Assembly (NCBI GenBank): GCA_964559535.1
Contig: CAZLIC010000133.1
Location: forward strand, 1-7,317
DNA from: CAZLIC01 sp964559535
Lineage (GTDB): Bacteria; Pseudomonadota; Alphaproteobacteria; Rhodobacterales; Rhodobacteraceae
Length of the DNA: 7,317 nt
Direction: 5' to 3'
Positions 1 through 6,555 of this stretch are shown here, piece by piece; within the stretch, counting starts at the first letter, position 1, and each line of letters starts with the position of its first letter. Both the position numbers and the translations under genes were made by a program. The notes beneath the pieces were generated by a model that did no database searches, was not told the origin of the DNA, and saw nothing but the letters and a program-made list of their open reading frames with translations.

Positions 1-489
1 ATGGTGTTCCAGCACTTCAACCTGTTCCCGCACCTGACCATTCTTGAAAACTGCACGCTGGCGCCGATCTGGGTGCGCAAGACACCCAAGAAAGAGGCCG
101 AGGAAGTGGCGATGCACTTCCTGAAGAAGGTGAAGATCCCCGAGCAGGCGCTGAAGTACCCAGGCCAGCTGTCGGGCGGTCAGCAGCAGCGCGTGGCCAT
201 CGCACGGTCGCTGTGCATGAAGCCGCGCATCATGCTGTTCGACGAACCGACCTCGGCTCTGGACCCCGAGATGATCAAGGAGGTGCTGGACACCATGATC
301 AGCCTTGCGGAAGAGGGCATGACCATGCTGTGCGTGACGCACGAGATGGGCTTTGCCCAGGCCGTGGCGAACCGCGTGGTGTTCATGGACCAGGGCCAGA
401 TCGTGGAACAGAACGAACCCTTCGAGTTCTTCCGCAACCCGAAAAGCGACCGGACCAAGCTGTTCCTGAGCCAGATCCTGGGGCATTGA
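1..489 (+). CDS. Polar amino-acid ABC transporter ATP-binding protein (BztD/AapP/GlnQ type), 5'-truncated by window edge
   Basis: This is the ATPase subunit of a cytoplasmic-membrane importer for polar amino acids (glutamate, glutamine, aspartate or asparagine by family). It hydrolyses ATP to drive uptake. The visible 162 residues start at the Q-loop (MVFQ, residues 1-4). They then show the ABC signature LSGGQ (57-61), Walker B IMLFDE with the catalytic glutamate (77-82), the D-loop SALD (85-88) and the H-loop histidine in CVTHE (His114). Walker A is missing, and family members are about 240-260 residues, so roughly 90 N-terminal residues lie left of the window. The ATG at base 1 is therefore an internal methionine, not the start. 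The run DEPTSALDPEMIKEVLDTM resembles Rhodobacter BztD and rhizobial AapP; which of these it is cannot be settled without the permease genes. It is probably the last gene of its operon, since a hairpin and then an intrinsic terminator follow. Confidence 0.9.
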   Translation: MVFQHFNLFPHLTILENCTLAPIWVRKTPKKEAEEVAMHFLKKVKIPEQALKYPGQLSGGQQQRVAIARSLCMKPRIMLFDEPTSALDPEMIKEVLDTMISLAEEGMTMLCVTHEMGFAQAVANRVVFMDQGQIVEQNEPFEFFRNPKSDRTKLFLSQILGH

Positions 490-504
490 AACAGCGGGCA
501 GGGT

Positions 505-530
505 CCCCTTGCGCCGAAGGGCGCAGGGGG
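505..530 (+). terminator. 11-bp GC hairpin just after the ABC ATPase gene, no U-tract
   Basis: Bases 505-515 pair with 520-530 (11 pairs, one of them T-G) around a GAAG tetraloop, 15 bases after the ATPase stop codon. No run of T follows (CTATATCCCT), so it is not a standard intrinsic terminator. It may protect the mRNA 3' end, act as a weak terminator, or help a downstream one. The same DNA also contains the -35 element of a candidate rimP promoter. The hairpin is seen directly; its role is inference. Confidence 0.5.
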
Positions 531-537
531 CTATATC
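509..537 (+). promoter_or_regulatory. Candidate sigma-70 type promoter for the rimP-nusA-ylxR-infB operon
   Basis: A -35-like TTGCGC (509-514) lies 17 bases before a -10-like TATATC (532-537), which would place a transcription start near 543-545. This is the best promoter-like pair in the gap between the ATPase gene and rimP. The -35 matches the consensus only in TTG; the -10 matches in four of six positions. The stretch between the downstream terminator and rimP is too short to hold a promoter whose start lies after the terminator, which supports a start on this side. Not proven; read-through from upstream is the alternative. Confidence 0.4.
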
Positions 538-587
538 CCTGTGAACAGCGGTTCCGGCCTCCACCCCCGGCGCCACCGACCTGAAAG

Positions 588-612
588 AACGGGCCGCTGC
601 GGCCCGTTTTTT
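588..612 (+). terminator. Intrinsic terminator between the ABC ATPase gene and rimP; possible operon attenuator
   Basis: Bases 588-595 pair perfectly with 601-608 (AACGGGCC with GGCCCGTT); a further G-C pair is possible inside the loop. The right arm runs into T607-T612, then G and four more T. This is a textbook Rho-independent terminator on the plus strand. It is the natural end of the ATPase transcript. It ends about 33 bases before the rimP GTG, so a transcript from the candidate promoter at 509-537 would also have to pass it, which makes attenuation of the rimP operon possible. Confidence 0.85.
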
Positions 613-645
613 GTTTTGCGCCCACCCCCCTCGAAAGCCCCTCCC

Positions 646-1269
646 GTGACCGACCTGATCGCCAAGACCGCCATCGACCGCCGCCTGGCCGACATCGTGC
701 AACCGGTGATCGAAGGCATGGGGTTCGAGCTGGTGCGCATCCGCCTGATGGGCGGGCAGCGGCGCATCCTGCAAATCATGGCCGACAAGCCCGAGGGCGG
801 CATCGACGTCGATGACTGCGGCCGCATCTCGACTGGCGTGTCGGCGGTGCTGGATGTCGAGGACCCGCTGGAAGACGCCTATGTGCTGGAAGTCTCCTCG
901 CCCGGCATCGACCGCCCGCTGACCCGGCTGAAGGATTTCGATGTCTGGCAGGGCTGGGAAGCCCGCATCGAGACGACCGAGCTGATCGACGGCCGCCGCA
1001 AGTTCCGCGGCACCCTGCAGGGCACCGAGGGCGAGGAAGTGCTGATCGAGATCGAGGACAAGGGCGCCCCGGTGACCATCGGCCTGCGGTTCGACTGGCT
1101 GTCGGATGCCAAGCTGATCCTGACGGATGACCTGATCGCCGAGATGCTGCGCCAGAAAAAGGCCGCGGGCATCGACCCGGCGCAGTTCGACGAGATCGAA
1201 GAGACAACCGAGACCGAAGACGACGACAAGTCAGACGGGGACGAAGACGCCCCGGAAACCAGACACTAG
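646..1269 (+). CDS. rimP: Ribosome maturation factor RimP
   Basis: RimP is a cytoplasmic factor needed for maturation of the 30S ribosomal subunit. The 207-residue product has the usual layout: an N-terminal alpha/beta domain (about 1-85) ending in the family motif YVLEVSSPGIDRPL (79-92), then a C-terminal SH3-like domain (about 93-162). A strongly acidic tail (about 183-205, rich in E, D and T) makes it longer than the roughly 150-residue E. coli protein. The GTG at 646 (MTDLIAKTAIDRRLADIV) is chosen because homologous N-termini begin this way. The in-frame GTG at 541 would add residues encoded across a terminator hairpin. No clear Shine-Dalgarno precedes 646; the upstream bases are C-rich, so initiation may be weak. 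It is the first gene of the operon, 12 bases before nusA. Confidence 0.93.
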   Translation: MTDLIAKTAIDRRLADIVQPVIEGMGFELVRIRLMGGQRRILQIMADKPEGGIDVDDCGRISTGVSAVLDVEDPLEDAYVLEVSSPGIDRPLTRLKDFDVWQGWEARIETTELIDGRRKFRGTLQGTEGEEVLIEIEDKGAPVTIGLRFDWLSDAKLILTDDLIAEMLRQKKAAGIDPAQFDEIEETTETEDDDKSDGDEDAPETRH

Positions 1270-1281
1270 GGGGAACTTCCG

Positions 1282-2955
1282 ATGGCCATCACCTCTGCCA
1301 ACCAGCTGGAACTCTTGCAGACCGCCGATGCGGTGGCGCGCGAGAAGATGATCGACGCCGACCTGGTGATCCAGGCGATGGAGGACAGCCTCGCCCGGGC
1401 CGCCAAGAGCCGGTACGGCGCCGAGATGGACATCCATGTGAAGATCGACCGCAAGACCGGCCGCGCGGCCTTTACCCGCGTGCGCACGATTGTGGCCGAT
1501 GACGCCGTGGAAAACTATCAGGCGCAGTTCACCCTGGCGCAGGCCAAGGCCTATTTCGCCGAACCCAAGGCGGGCCGTGACGAATACTGGCTGCGCGGCG
1601 GCGTGCGGCTGGATGTGACGAAATCCACGCCCGAGATCGGCGATGCCTTCCACGAGGCGGTGCCGCCGGTGGATCTGGGCCGCATCGCCGCGCAATCGGC
1701 CAAGCAGGTGATCCTGCAGAAGGTGCGCGAGGCCGAACGCGACCGCCAGTTCGACGAGTTCAAGGATCGCAAGGGCACCATCATCAACGGCCAGGTCAAG
1801 CGCGAGGAATACGGCAACGTCATCGTCGATGTCGGCCGGGGCGAGGGCGTGCTGCGCCGCAACGAGAAGCTGCCGCGCGAAAGCTATCGCATCGGCGACC
1901 GCATCCGCTGCTACATCAAGGACGTCCGGCGCGAGCCGCGCGGGCCGCAGGTGTTCCTGAGCCGCACGGACCCGCAGTTCATGGCCGAGCTGTTCAAGAT
2001 GGAGGTGCCGGAAATCTATGACGGCATCATCGAGATCAAGGCCGTGGCGCGTGACCCGGGCAGCCGCGCGAAGATCGCCGTCATCAGCTATGACAACTCG
2101 ATCGACCCGGTCGGCGCCTGCGTCGGCATGCGGGGCAGCCGCGTGCAGGCCGTGGTGAACGAACTGCAGGGCGAGAAGATCGACATCATCCCGTGGAATC
2201 AGGATGTGGCGACCTTCCTGGTGAACGCGCTGCAACCCGCCGAAGTGTCGAAGGTGGTGTTCGACGAGGATGCCTCGAAGATCGAGGTGGTGGTGCCGGA
2301 TGAACAACTGTCGCTGGCCATCGGGCGGCGCGGGCAGAACGTGCGGCTGGCGTCGCAGCTGACCGGCCTGGACATCGACATCCTGACCGAGGCCGACGAA
2401 TCGGCCCGCCGCCAGGCCGAGTTTGCCGAGCGTACCAAGCTGTTCATGGACACGCTGGACGTGGACGAGATGATGGCGCAGCTTCTGGTGGCCGAAGGCT
2501 TCACCAATCTGGAAGAGGTGGCCTATGTCGAGATGGACGAGCTGCTGAGCATCGCCGGCTTCGACGAGGGCACGGCTTCGGAACTGCAGACCCGCGCACA
2601 GGAATACCTGGAAGAGCAGAGCCGCAAGGCGCTGGAGGCCGCACGGGCCGCGGGTGTGGAAGACAGCCTGATCGAGTACGAGGGGCTGACGCCGCAGATG
2701 CTGGAGGCGCTGGGCAAGGAAGGCATCCGCACGCTGGAAGACTTTGCCACCTGCGCCGACTGGGAACTGGCCGGCGGCTGGACCACCGAGAACGGCCAGC
2801 GCAAGAAGGACGAGGGCATCCTGGAAAAGTACGAGATGTCGCTGGAAGAGGCGCAGCATCTGATCATGACCGCACGCGTGATGCTGGGCTGGGTTGACCC
2901 CACCGAGATGGCGGCTGACGAGGACGCGGCCGAAGACGAGGAGGCCGGCGCCTGA
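1282..2955 (+). CDS. nusA: Transcription termination/antitermination factor NusA
   Basis: NusA binds RNA polymerase and nascent RNA, and affects pausing, intrinsic and Rho-dependent termination and rRNA antitermination. The 557-residue product shows an N-terminal polymerase-binding domain (about 1-135) and an S1 domain (about 165-228). KH1 has the GMRG loop at 282-285 and KH2 has the GRRG loop at 348-351. Two C-terminal acidic or helix-hairpin-helix repeats follow (about 393-445 and 465-537), and the tail is acidic (545-557). The repeats make it longer than forms that lack them and are usual in Proteobacteria. The ATG at 1282 has a good Shine-Dalgarno (AGGGGGAA, 1268-1275). The gene is coupled closely to rimP, and the stop codon sits in the loop of a hairpin (2945-2965). 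NusA is known to regulate its own operon in E. coli; whether it does here is not shown. Confidence 0.97.
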   Translation: MAITSANQLELLQTADAVAREKMIDADLVIQAMEDSLARAAKSRYGAEMDIHVKIDRKTGRAAFTRVRTIVADDAVENYQAQFTLAQAKAYFAEPKAGRDEYWLRGGVRLDVTKSTPEIGDAFHEAVPPVDLGRIAAQSAKQVILQKVREAERDRQFDEFKDRKGTIINGQVKREEYGNVIVDVGRGEGVLRRNEKLPRESYRIGDRIRCYIKDVRREPRGPQVFLSRTDPQFMAELFKMEVPEIYDGIIEIKAVARDPGSRAKIAVISYDNSIDPVGACVGMRGSRVQAVVNELQGEKIDIIPWNQDVATFLVNALQPAEVSKVVFDEDASKIEVVVPDEQLSLAIGRRGQNVRLASQLTGLDIDILTEADESARRQAEFAERTKLFMDTLDVDEMMAQLLVAEGFTNLEEVAYVEMDELLSIAGFDEGTASELQTRAQEYLEEQSRKALEAARAAGVEDSLIEYEGLTPQMLEALGKEGIRTLEDFATCADWELAGGWTTENGQRKKDEGILEKYEMSLEEAQHLIMTARVMLGWVDPTEMAADEDAAEDEEAGA

Positions 2956-2965
2956 CGGGCGCCGG
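2945..2965 (+). promoter_or_regulatory. Intercistronic hairpin enclosing the nusA stop codon
   Basis: CCGGCGCC (2945-2952) is a perfect 8-bp partner of GGCGCCGG (2958-2965). The five-base loop, TGACG, contains the nusA TGA. There is no T-run after it, so it is not an intrinsic terminator. It lies 7 bases before the ylxR Shine-Dalgarno (2973-2979) and could influence ribosome movement from nusA to ylxR, RNA processing or stability. The palindrome is seen directly; function is inference, and such stems arise easily in GC-rich DNA. Confidence 0.4.
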
Positions 2966-2987
2966 AAGCCCCGGGGAGACCGGCGCA

Positions 2988-3632
2988 ATGGCGCGGGGCG
3001 GGCGCGAAAAGGACAGGGACGACCCCGAGCGGCGCTGTATTGCCACCGGAGAGAGCCAGCCCAAGGCAGGGCTTGTCCGCTTTGTGATCGGGCCGGAAGC
3101 CACGGTGGTGCCGGACGTGGCCGGTCGCCTTCCGGGGCGCGGTATCTATGTCTCGGCCAATCGCGCCGCCATTGAAAGGGCAGCGACCAAGGGGCTGTTT
3201 TCGCGGGCGGCCAAGGCACCGGTCACGGTGCCCGCCGGGCTGGCCGATACGGTGGAGGCGGCGCTGGTGCGGCGGCTGACCGAAACGGTGTCGATGGCAC
3301 GCAAGGCAGGCGAGGCGGTGACCGGCTTCGAGAAGGTGAAGGGCTGGCTGGAGACGGGGCAGGCCGCTGTCCTGATTCAGGCCAGCGACGGGTCGGAACG
3401 GGGCAAGGGCAAGCTCTATCCGCCCGACGGCCCGGAAACGCTGATCGGCTGCCTGACGTCCGGGGAATTGGGTTTGTCCTTCGCGCGTGAACGTGCGATA
3501 CACGCCGCGCTTGCGGCTGGAAGACTCGCAGAACGTGCTGTAGAGGAAGCGGCAAGATTGGCCGGAATGCGCAGTATTGCGCCGAACGGCCGTGACGGTG
3601 GCAGGTCCGCCGGGAAGGAACAGAAGGCTTGA
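2988..3632 (+). CDS. ylxR: YlxR (DUF448) RNA-binding protein fused to an L7Ae-like domain
   Basis: This is a predicted cytoplasmic RNA-binding protein of 214 residues. The N-terminal part (about 10-80) is a YlxR/DUF448 domain with RRCIAT (15-20) and LPGRGIYVS (48-56). The second part (about 88-185) resembles the L7Ae/L30e/YlxQ fold, with a helical stretch at RKAGEAVTGFEKV (105-117) and the strand AAVLIQASD (126-134). In Bacillus these are separate genes, ylxR and ylxQ, between nusA and infB; here they form one reading frame, as in many Alphaproteobacteria. The C-terminal 20 residues are basic and glycine-rich, probably disordered. The ATG at 2988 follows a good Shine-Dalgarno (GGGGAGA, 2973-2979). 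Its TGA overlaps the infB ATG by one base (TGATG), suggesting translational coupling. The precise cellular role is not known to me beyond RNA binding and an expected link to ribosome or RNase P biology. Confidence 0.88.
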   Translation: MARGGREKDRDDPERRCIATGESQPKAGLVRFVIGPEATVVPDVAGRLPGRGIYVSANRAAIERAATKGLFSRAAKAPVTVPAGLADTVEAALVRRLTETVSMARKAGEAVTGFEKVKGWLETGQAAVLIQASDGSERGKGKLYPPDGPETLIGCLTSGELGLSFARERAIHAALAAGRLAERAVEEAARLAGMRSIAPNGRDGGRSAGKEQKA

Positions 3633-6199
3633 TGACTGATACCGACGGCAAGAAACCCCTCGGACTTGGCGGCAGTGCGCCGCGTCCTGGTCAGGTGAAG
3701 CAAAGCTTCAGCCACGGCCGGACGAAGAGTGTGGCGGTTGAGATCAAGGGACGCAAGCGCGTCGTGATGCCGGTGCCCGGCAAGCCGGGTGCGCCGGTTC
3801 CGGGTGGTCCGGTGACGGCGGCACCGCATCTTGGCGACCCGTCCAAACGTCCTGCGGGCATTTCCGATGCCGAGATGGAACGGCGCCTTGCGGCGCTTCG
3901 CGCAGCCAAGGCGCGTGAAGCCGAGGACGCGATCCGCCGCGCCGCCGAGGACAAGGCACGCGAAGAGGAACGTCAGCGCAAGCGCGACGAGATCGAGGCA
4001 CGCGAGCGCGAGGAGCGCGAGCGTGAGGCCGCGCAGAAGGCCAAGGCCGAAGAAGAACAGCGCGTCAAGGCCGAGGCCGAGGCGCAGTCGCGCCGCGCCG
4101 AAGAGGCCAAGAAGGCCGCCGCCGAGCCGCCCGCGGCCCCTGCTGCGCCGTCTCGTTCCGCGGCCAGCCCGGCCGCCACAACCGAAGAGCGTGCCGCCCC
4201 GCCCGGCGCCAAGCCCGGCCTGCCGCCCCGCAAGGGCGAGCGCGACCGCGATGACCGCAGCGGCGACCGAGACCGCGCGGCCAAGCGCGGCGATGAGGCG
4301 CGCCGTACCGGCAAGCTCAGCCTGACCGCCGCGCTGGATGGCGAAGGCGGACGCACACGCAGCCTGGCCGCGATGAAGCGCAAGCAGGAGAAGGCGCGCG
4401 CCAAGGCCATGGGCTTCAACCAGAAGCCCGAAAAGCAGGTGCGCGATGTGCAGCTGCCCGAGGCCATTGTCGTCAGCGAACTGGCCAACCGCATGGCCGA
4501 ACGGGCCGCGGACGTGGTCAAGTCGCTCATGAAGATGGGCATGATGGTCACCATGAACCAGACCATCGACGCCGACACCGCCGAACTGGTGATCGAGGAG
4601 TTCGGCCACCGCGCCGTGCGCGTGACCGACGCCGACGTGGAACAGGCCATCGACACGGTGCAGGACCGCGACGAGGACCTGACACCGCGCCCGCCCATCG
4701 TGACGATCATGGGCCACGTCGACCACGGCAAGACCTCGCTTCTGGACGCCATCCGCAAGACCAACGTGGTGTCGGGCGAAGCGGGCGGCATCACCCAGCA
4801 CATCGGGGCCTATCAGGTGACGGCCTCGAACGGCCATGTCATCACCTTCCTCGATACACCCGGCCACGCGGCCTTCACCTCGATGCGTGCCCGCGGTGCG
4901 CAGGTGACCGATATCGTGGTGCTGGTGGTGGCGGCCGATGACGCGGTGATGCCGCAGACGATCGAGGCGATTGCCCACGCCAAGGCCGCCAAGGTGCCGA
5001 TGATCGTGGCCATCAACAAGATCGACAAGCCGTCGGCCAATCCGCAGAAGGTGCGGACCGACCTGTTGCAGCACGAAGTCGTGGTGGAACAGATGTCGGG
5101 CGAAGTGCAGGACGTCGAGGTGTCGGCGCTGACCGGCAAGGGCCTGGACAACCTCTTGGAAGCCATCGCGCTGCAGGCGGAAATCCTGGAACTGCGCGCC
5201 AACCCGGCGCGTTCGGCGCAGGGTGCGGTGATCGAGGCCAAGCTGGACGTGGGCCGGGGGCCGGTGGCCACTGTCCTGGTGCAGCACGGCACGTTGCGCC
5301 GCGGCGACATCTTTGTCGTCGGCGAAACCTGGGGCAAGGTGCGCGCGCTGATCGACGACAAGGGCAACCGCATCGAGGAAGCCGGGCCGTCGGTGCCGGT
5401 CGAGGTGCTGGGCCTGTCGGGCACGCCGTCGGCGGGCGACACGCTGAACGTCGTGGACACCGAGGCGCAGGCGCGCGAAATCGCCGACTACCGCGAGAAG
5501 GCGTCGCGCGACAAGCGCGCCGCGGCGGGTGCGGCGACCACGCTGGAACAGCTGATGGCCAAGGCCAAGGCCGACCAGTCGGTCACCGAACTGCCCGTGC
5601 TGGTGAAGGCCGATGTGCAGGGGTCGTCCGAGGCCATCGTGCAGGCGCTGGAGAAGGTGGGCAACGAAGAGGTGCGCGTGCGCGTGCTGCATTCCGGCGT
5701 GGGCGCCATCACCGACAGCGATGTCATCCTGGCCGAGGCCTCGGGGGCGCCGGTGATCGGGTTCAACGTGCGCGCCAACGCCACGGCGCGTACCGCGGCG
5801 CAGCAGAAGGGCGTCGAGATCCGCTACTACTCGATCATCTATGACCTGATCGACGACATCAAGAAGGCCGCCTCGGGCCTGCTGAAGGCCGAAGTGCGCG
5901 AAACCTTCATCGGCTACGCGAAGATCCTCGAGGTGTTCAAGATCACCGGCGTCGGCAACGTGGCAGGTTGCCAGGTGACCGAAGGTGTGGCGCGTCGCTC
6001 GGCCGGCGTGCGCCTGCTGCGCGACAACGTGGTGATCCACGAGGGCACCCTGAAGACGCTCAAGCGGTTCAAGGACGAGGTCAAGGAAGTGCCGGTGGGG
6101 CAGGAATGCGGCATGGCGTTCGAGCGCTATGACGACATGCGCCCGGGCGACGTGATCGAGATTTTCGAGCGCGAGGAGGTCCAGCGCAAGCTGGACTGA
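3632..6199 (+). CDS. infB: Translation initiation factor IF-2
   Basis: IF-2 is the GTPase that places initiator fMet-tRNA on the 30S subunit and promotes joining of the 50S subunit. The product has 855 residues, normal for the family. Residues about 60-260 form a long charged, alanine-rich helical segment, variable in IF-2. An IF2_N domain lies at about 275-327. The G domain carries G1 GHVDHGKT (361-368), G2 around GGIT (385-388), G3 DTPGH (408-412), G4 NKID (462-465) and G5 SAL (498-500). The beta-barrel domain II and the C1 domain (starting about LPVLVKADVQGSS, 654) and C2 domain follow, ending KLD. The ATG at 3632 overlaps the ylxR stop and gives MTDTDGKKPLGL; a TTG one codon upstream is an unlikely start. 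Purine-rich AGAAGG (3622-3627) and GGAAGGAA (3613-3620) precede it. All GTPase motifs are intact. Confidence 0.98.
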   Translation: MTDTDGKKPLGLGGSAPRPGQVKQSFSHGRTKSVAVEIKGRKRVVMPVPGKPGAPVPGGPVTAAPHLGDPSKRPAGISDAEMERRLAALRAAKAREAEDAIRRAAEDKAREEERQRKRDEIEAREREEREREAAQKAKAEEEQRVKAEAEAQSRRAEEAKKAAAEPPAAPAAPSRSAASPAATTEERAAPPGAKPGLPPRKGERDRDDRSGDRDRAAKRGDEARRTGKLSLTAALDGEGGRTRSLAAMKRKQEKARAKAMGFNQKPEKQVRDVQLPEAIVVSELANRMAERAADVVKSLMKMGMMVTMNQTIDADTAELVIEEFGHRAVRVTDADVEQAIDTVQDRDEDLTPRPPIVTIMGHVDHGKTSLLDAIRKTNVVSGEAGGITQHIGAYQVTASNGHVITFLDTPGHAAFTSMRARGAQVTDIVVLVVAADDAVMPQTIEAIAHAKAAKVPMIVAINKIDKPSANPQKVRTDLLQHEVVVEQMSGEVQDVEVSALTGKGLDNLLEAIALQAEILELRANPARSAQGAVIEAKLDVGRGPVATVLVQHGTLRRGDIFVVGETWGKVRALIDDKGNRIEEAGPSVPVEVLGLSGTPSAGDTLNVVDTEAQAREIADYREKASRDKRAAAGAATTLEQLMAKAKADQSVTELPVLVKADVQGSSEAIVQALEKVGNEEVRVRVLHSGVGAITDSDVILAEASGAPVIGFNVRANATARTAAQQKGVEIRYYSIIYDLIDDIKKAASGLLKAEVRETFIGYAKILEVFKITGVGNVAGCQVTEGVARRSAGVRLLRDNVVIHEGTLKTLKRFKDEVKEVPVGQECGMAFERYDDMRPGDVIEIFEREEVQRKLD

Positions 6200-6226
6200 T
6201 CCACCGCGCCGCCGCGCAGGAAAAAC

Positions 6227-6254
6227 AAAAGCCGGGCCGTTGGCCCGGCTTTTT
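6227..6254. terminator. Bidirectional intrinsic terminator between infB and the convergent small gene
   Basis: AGCCGGGCC (6230-6238) pairs perfectly with GGCCCGGCT (6242-6250) around a three-base loop. The stem is extended by A-T pairs between 6227-6229 and 6251-6253. Plus-strand transcripts gain a T-run (6250-6254, then GTT). Minus-strand transcripts gain the complement of AAAAACAAAA (6221-6230). It starts 27 bases after the infB stop and 56 bases past the stop of the minus-strand small gene, so it can serve both. Confidence 0.92.
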
Positions 6255-6310
6255 GTTCAAGTTGCGGACCTGCCGCAGGAGGCCCGTGCGTCTGTATCCG
6301 CGCGGGCGGA

Positions 6311-6475
6311 TCAGCCCGGTGTGCCGCGCGCCGCCATCACCGCGCCCACGGCCGGCACCGGAAAGCCCACGAAGGTCTTCTCGTCCACCCGCACCTCAAG
6401 CCGCCCGTCAGCCATCTGGCCGACGACCAACCCCTGCACCGAAACACAACTTCCAAGCGTGATCGTTCGTAGCAT
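6311..6475 (-). CDS. Small conserved-looking protein of unknown function, 54 aa, convergent to infB
   Basis: I do not recognise a named family. The reading frame on the minus strand begins MLRTITLGSCVSVQG and ends at TGA (6311-6313). Several signs favour a real gene. A strong Shine-Dalgarno (GGGGGAGAG, complement of 6482-6490) lies at good spacing. A candidate promoter lies further upstream (6505-6534), and a terminator follows at 6227-6254. The protein looks folded: alternating hydrophobic strands with turns at GQMADGR (19-25) and VDEKTF (30-35), no signal peptide and no membrane segment, one cysteine (Cys10). An all-beta barrel-like domain is my inference. The first dozen codons are AT-richer (CTA, CGA, CTT, GGA, AGT, TGT) than those of the neighbouring genes, which often aids initiation. 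Length is too short for confident homology by eye; a spurious frame remains possible. Confidence 0.65.
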   Translation of the reverse strand: MLRTITLGSCVSVQGLVVGQMADGRLEVRVDEKTFVGFPVPAVGAVMAARGTPG

Positions 6476-6481
6476 CGGACA

Positions 6482-6490
6482 CTCTCCCCC
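6482..6490 (-). promoter_or_regulatory. Strong ribosome binding site of the 54-aa gene
   Basis: On the minus strand GGGGGAGAG is followed by a short spacer (TGTCCG) and the ATG at 6475. Complementarity to the anti-Shine-Dalgarno is high and the spacing of about 6-8 bases is near ideal. This site decides the start and is a main reason to accept the small gene. Confidence 0.6.
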
Positions 6491-6504
6491 GTCCTTGGAA
6501 ACAA

Positions 6505-6534
6505 ACTATCTTGAAATCGTCACTTTTCCATCAA
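6505..6534 (-). promoter_or_regulatory. Candidate sigma-70 promoter for the 54-aa gene
   Basis: Reading the minus strand, TTGATG (6534-6529) and GATAGT (6510-6505) are separated by 18 bases. Each hexamer matches the consensus in four of six positions. A start near 6498 would give a leader of about 22 bases containing the Shine-Dalgarno. The surrounding bases are clearly more AT-rich than the flanks, as expected of a promoter region in GC-rich DNA. Not experimentally supported. Confidence 0.4.
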
Positions 6535-6555
6535 GAAATTTTGCACCCAGACTAA

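Noticed and set aside
1..3. ATG at base 1 as the start of the ABC ATPase
   Set aside because: It lies at the Q-loop; Walker A and about 90 residues must be upstream, outside the window.
541..645. N-terminal extension of rimP from a GTG at 541
   Set aside because: The added residues are encoded across an intrinsic terminator, are proline and arginine-rich, and are not like any RimP N-terminus.
490..645. tRNA or small RNA gene before rimP, as metY lies before rimP in E. coli
   Set aside because: No cloverleaf or T-loop sequence is present; only the hairpin, promoter-like pair and terminator are visible.
1231..3219. 662-codon open frame on the minus strand opposite nusA and part of ylxR
   Set aside because: Same antisense artefact; it spans two real genes and has no recognisable motif or ribosome site.
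3900..4300. Repeat array in the 5' part of infB
   Set aside because: The similar short runs come from the charged, alanine-rich helical segment normal for IF-2, not from DNA repeats of constant length.
3416..6040. 874-codon open frame on the minus strand opposite infB
   Set aside because: The product is dominated by H, R, G, L and A in a pattern expected when a GC-rich gene is read antisense. It shows no domains, and infB is certain on the other strand.
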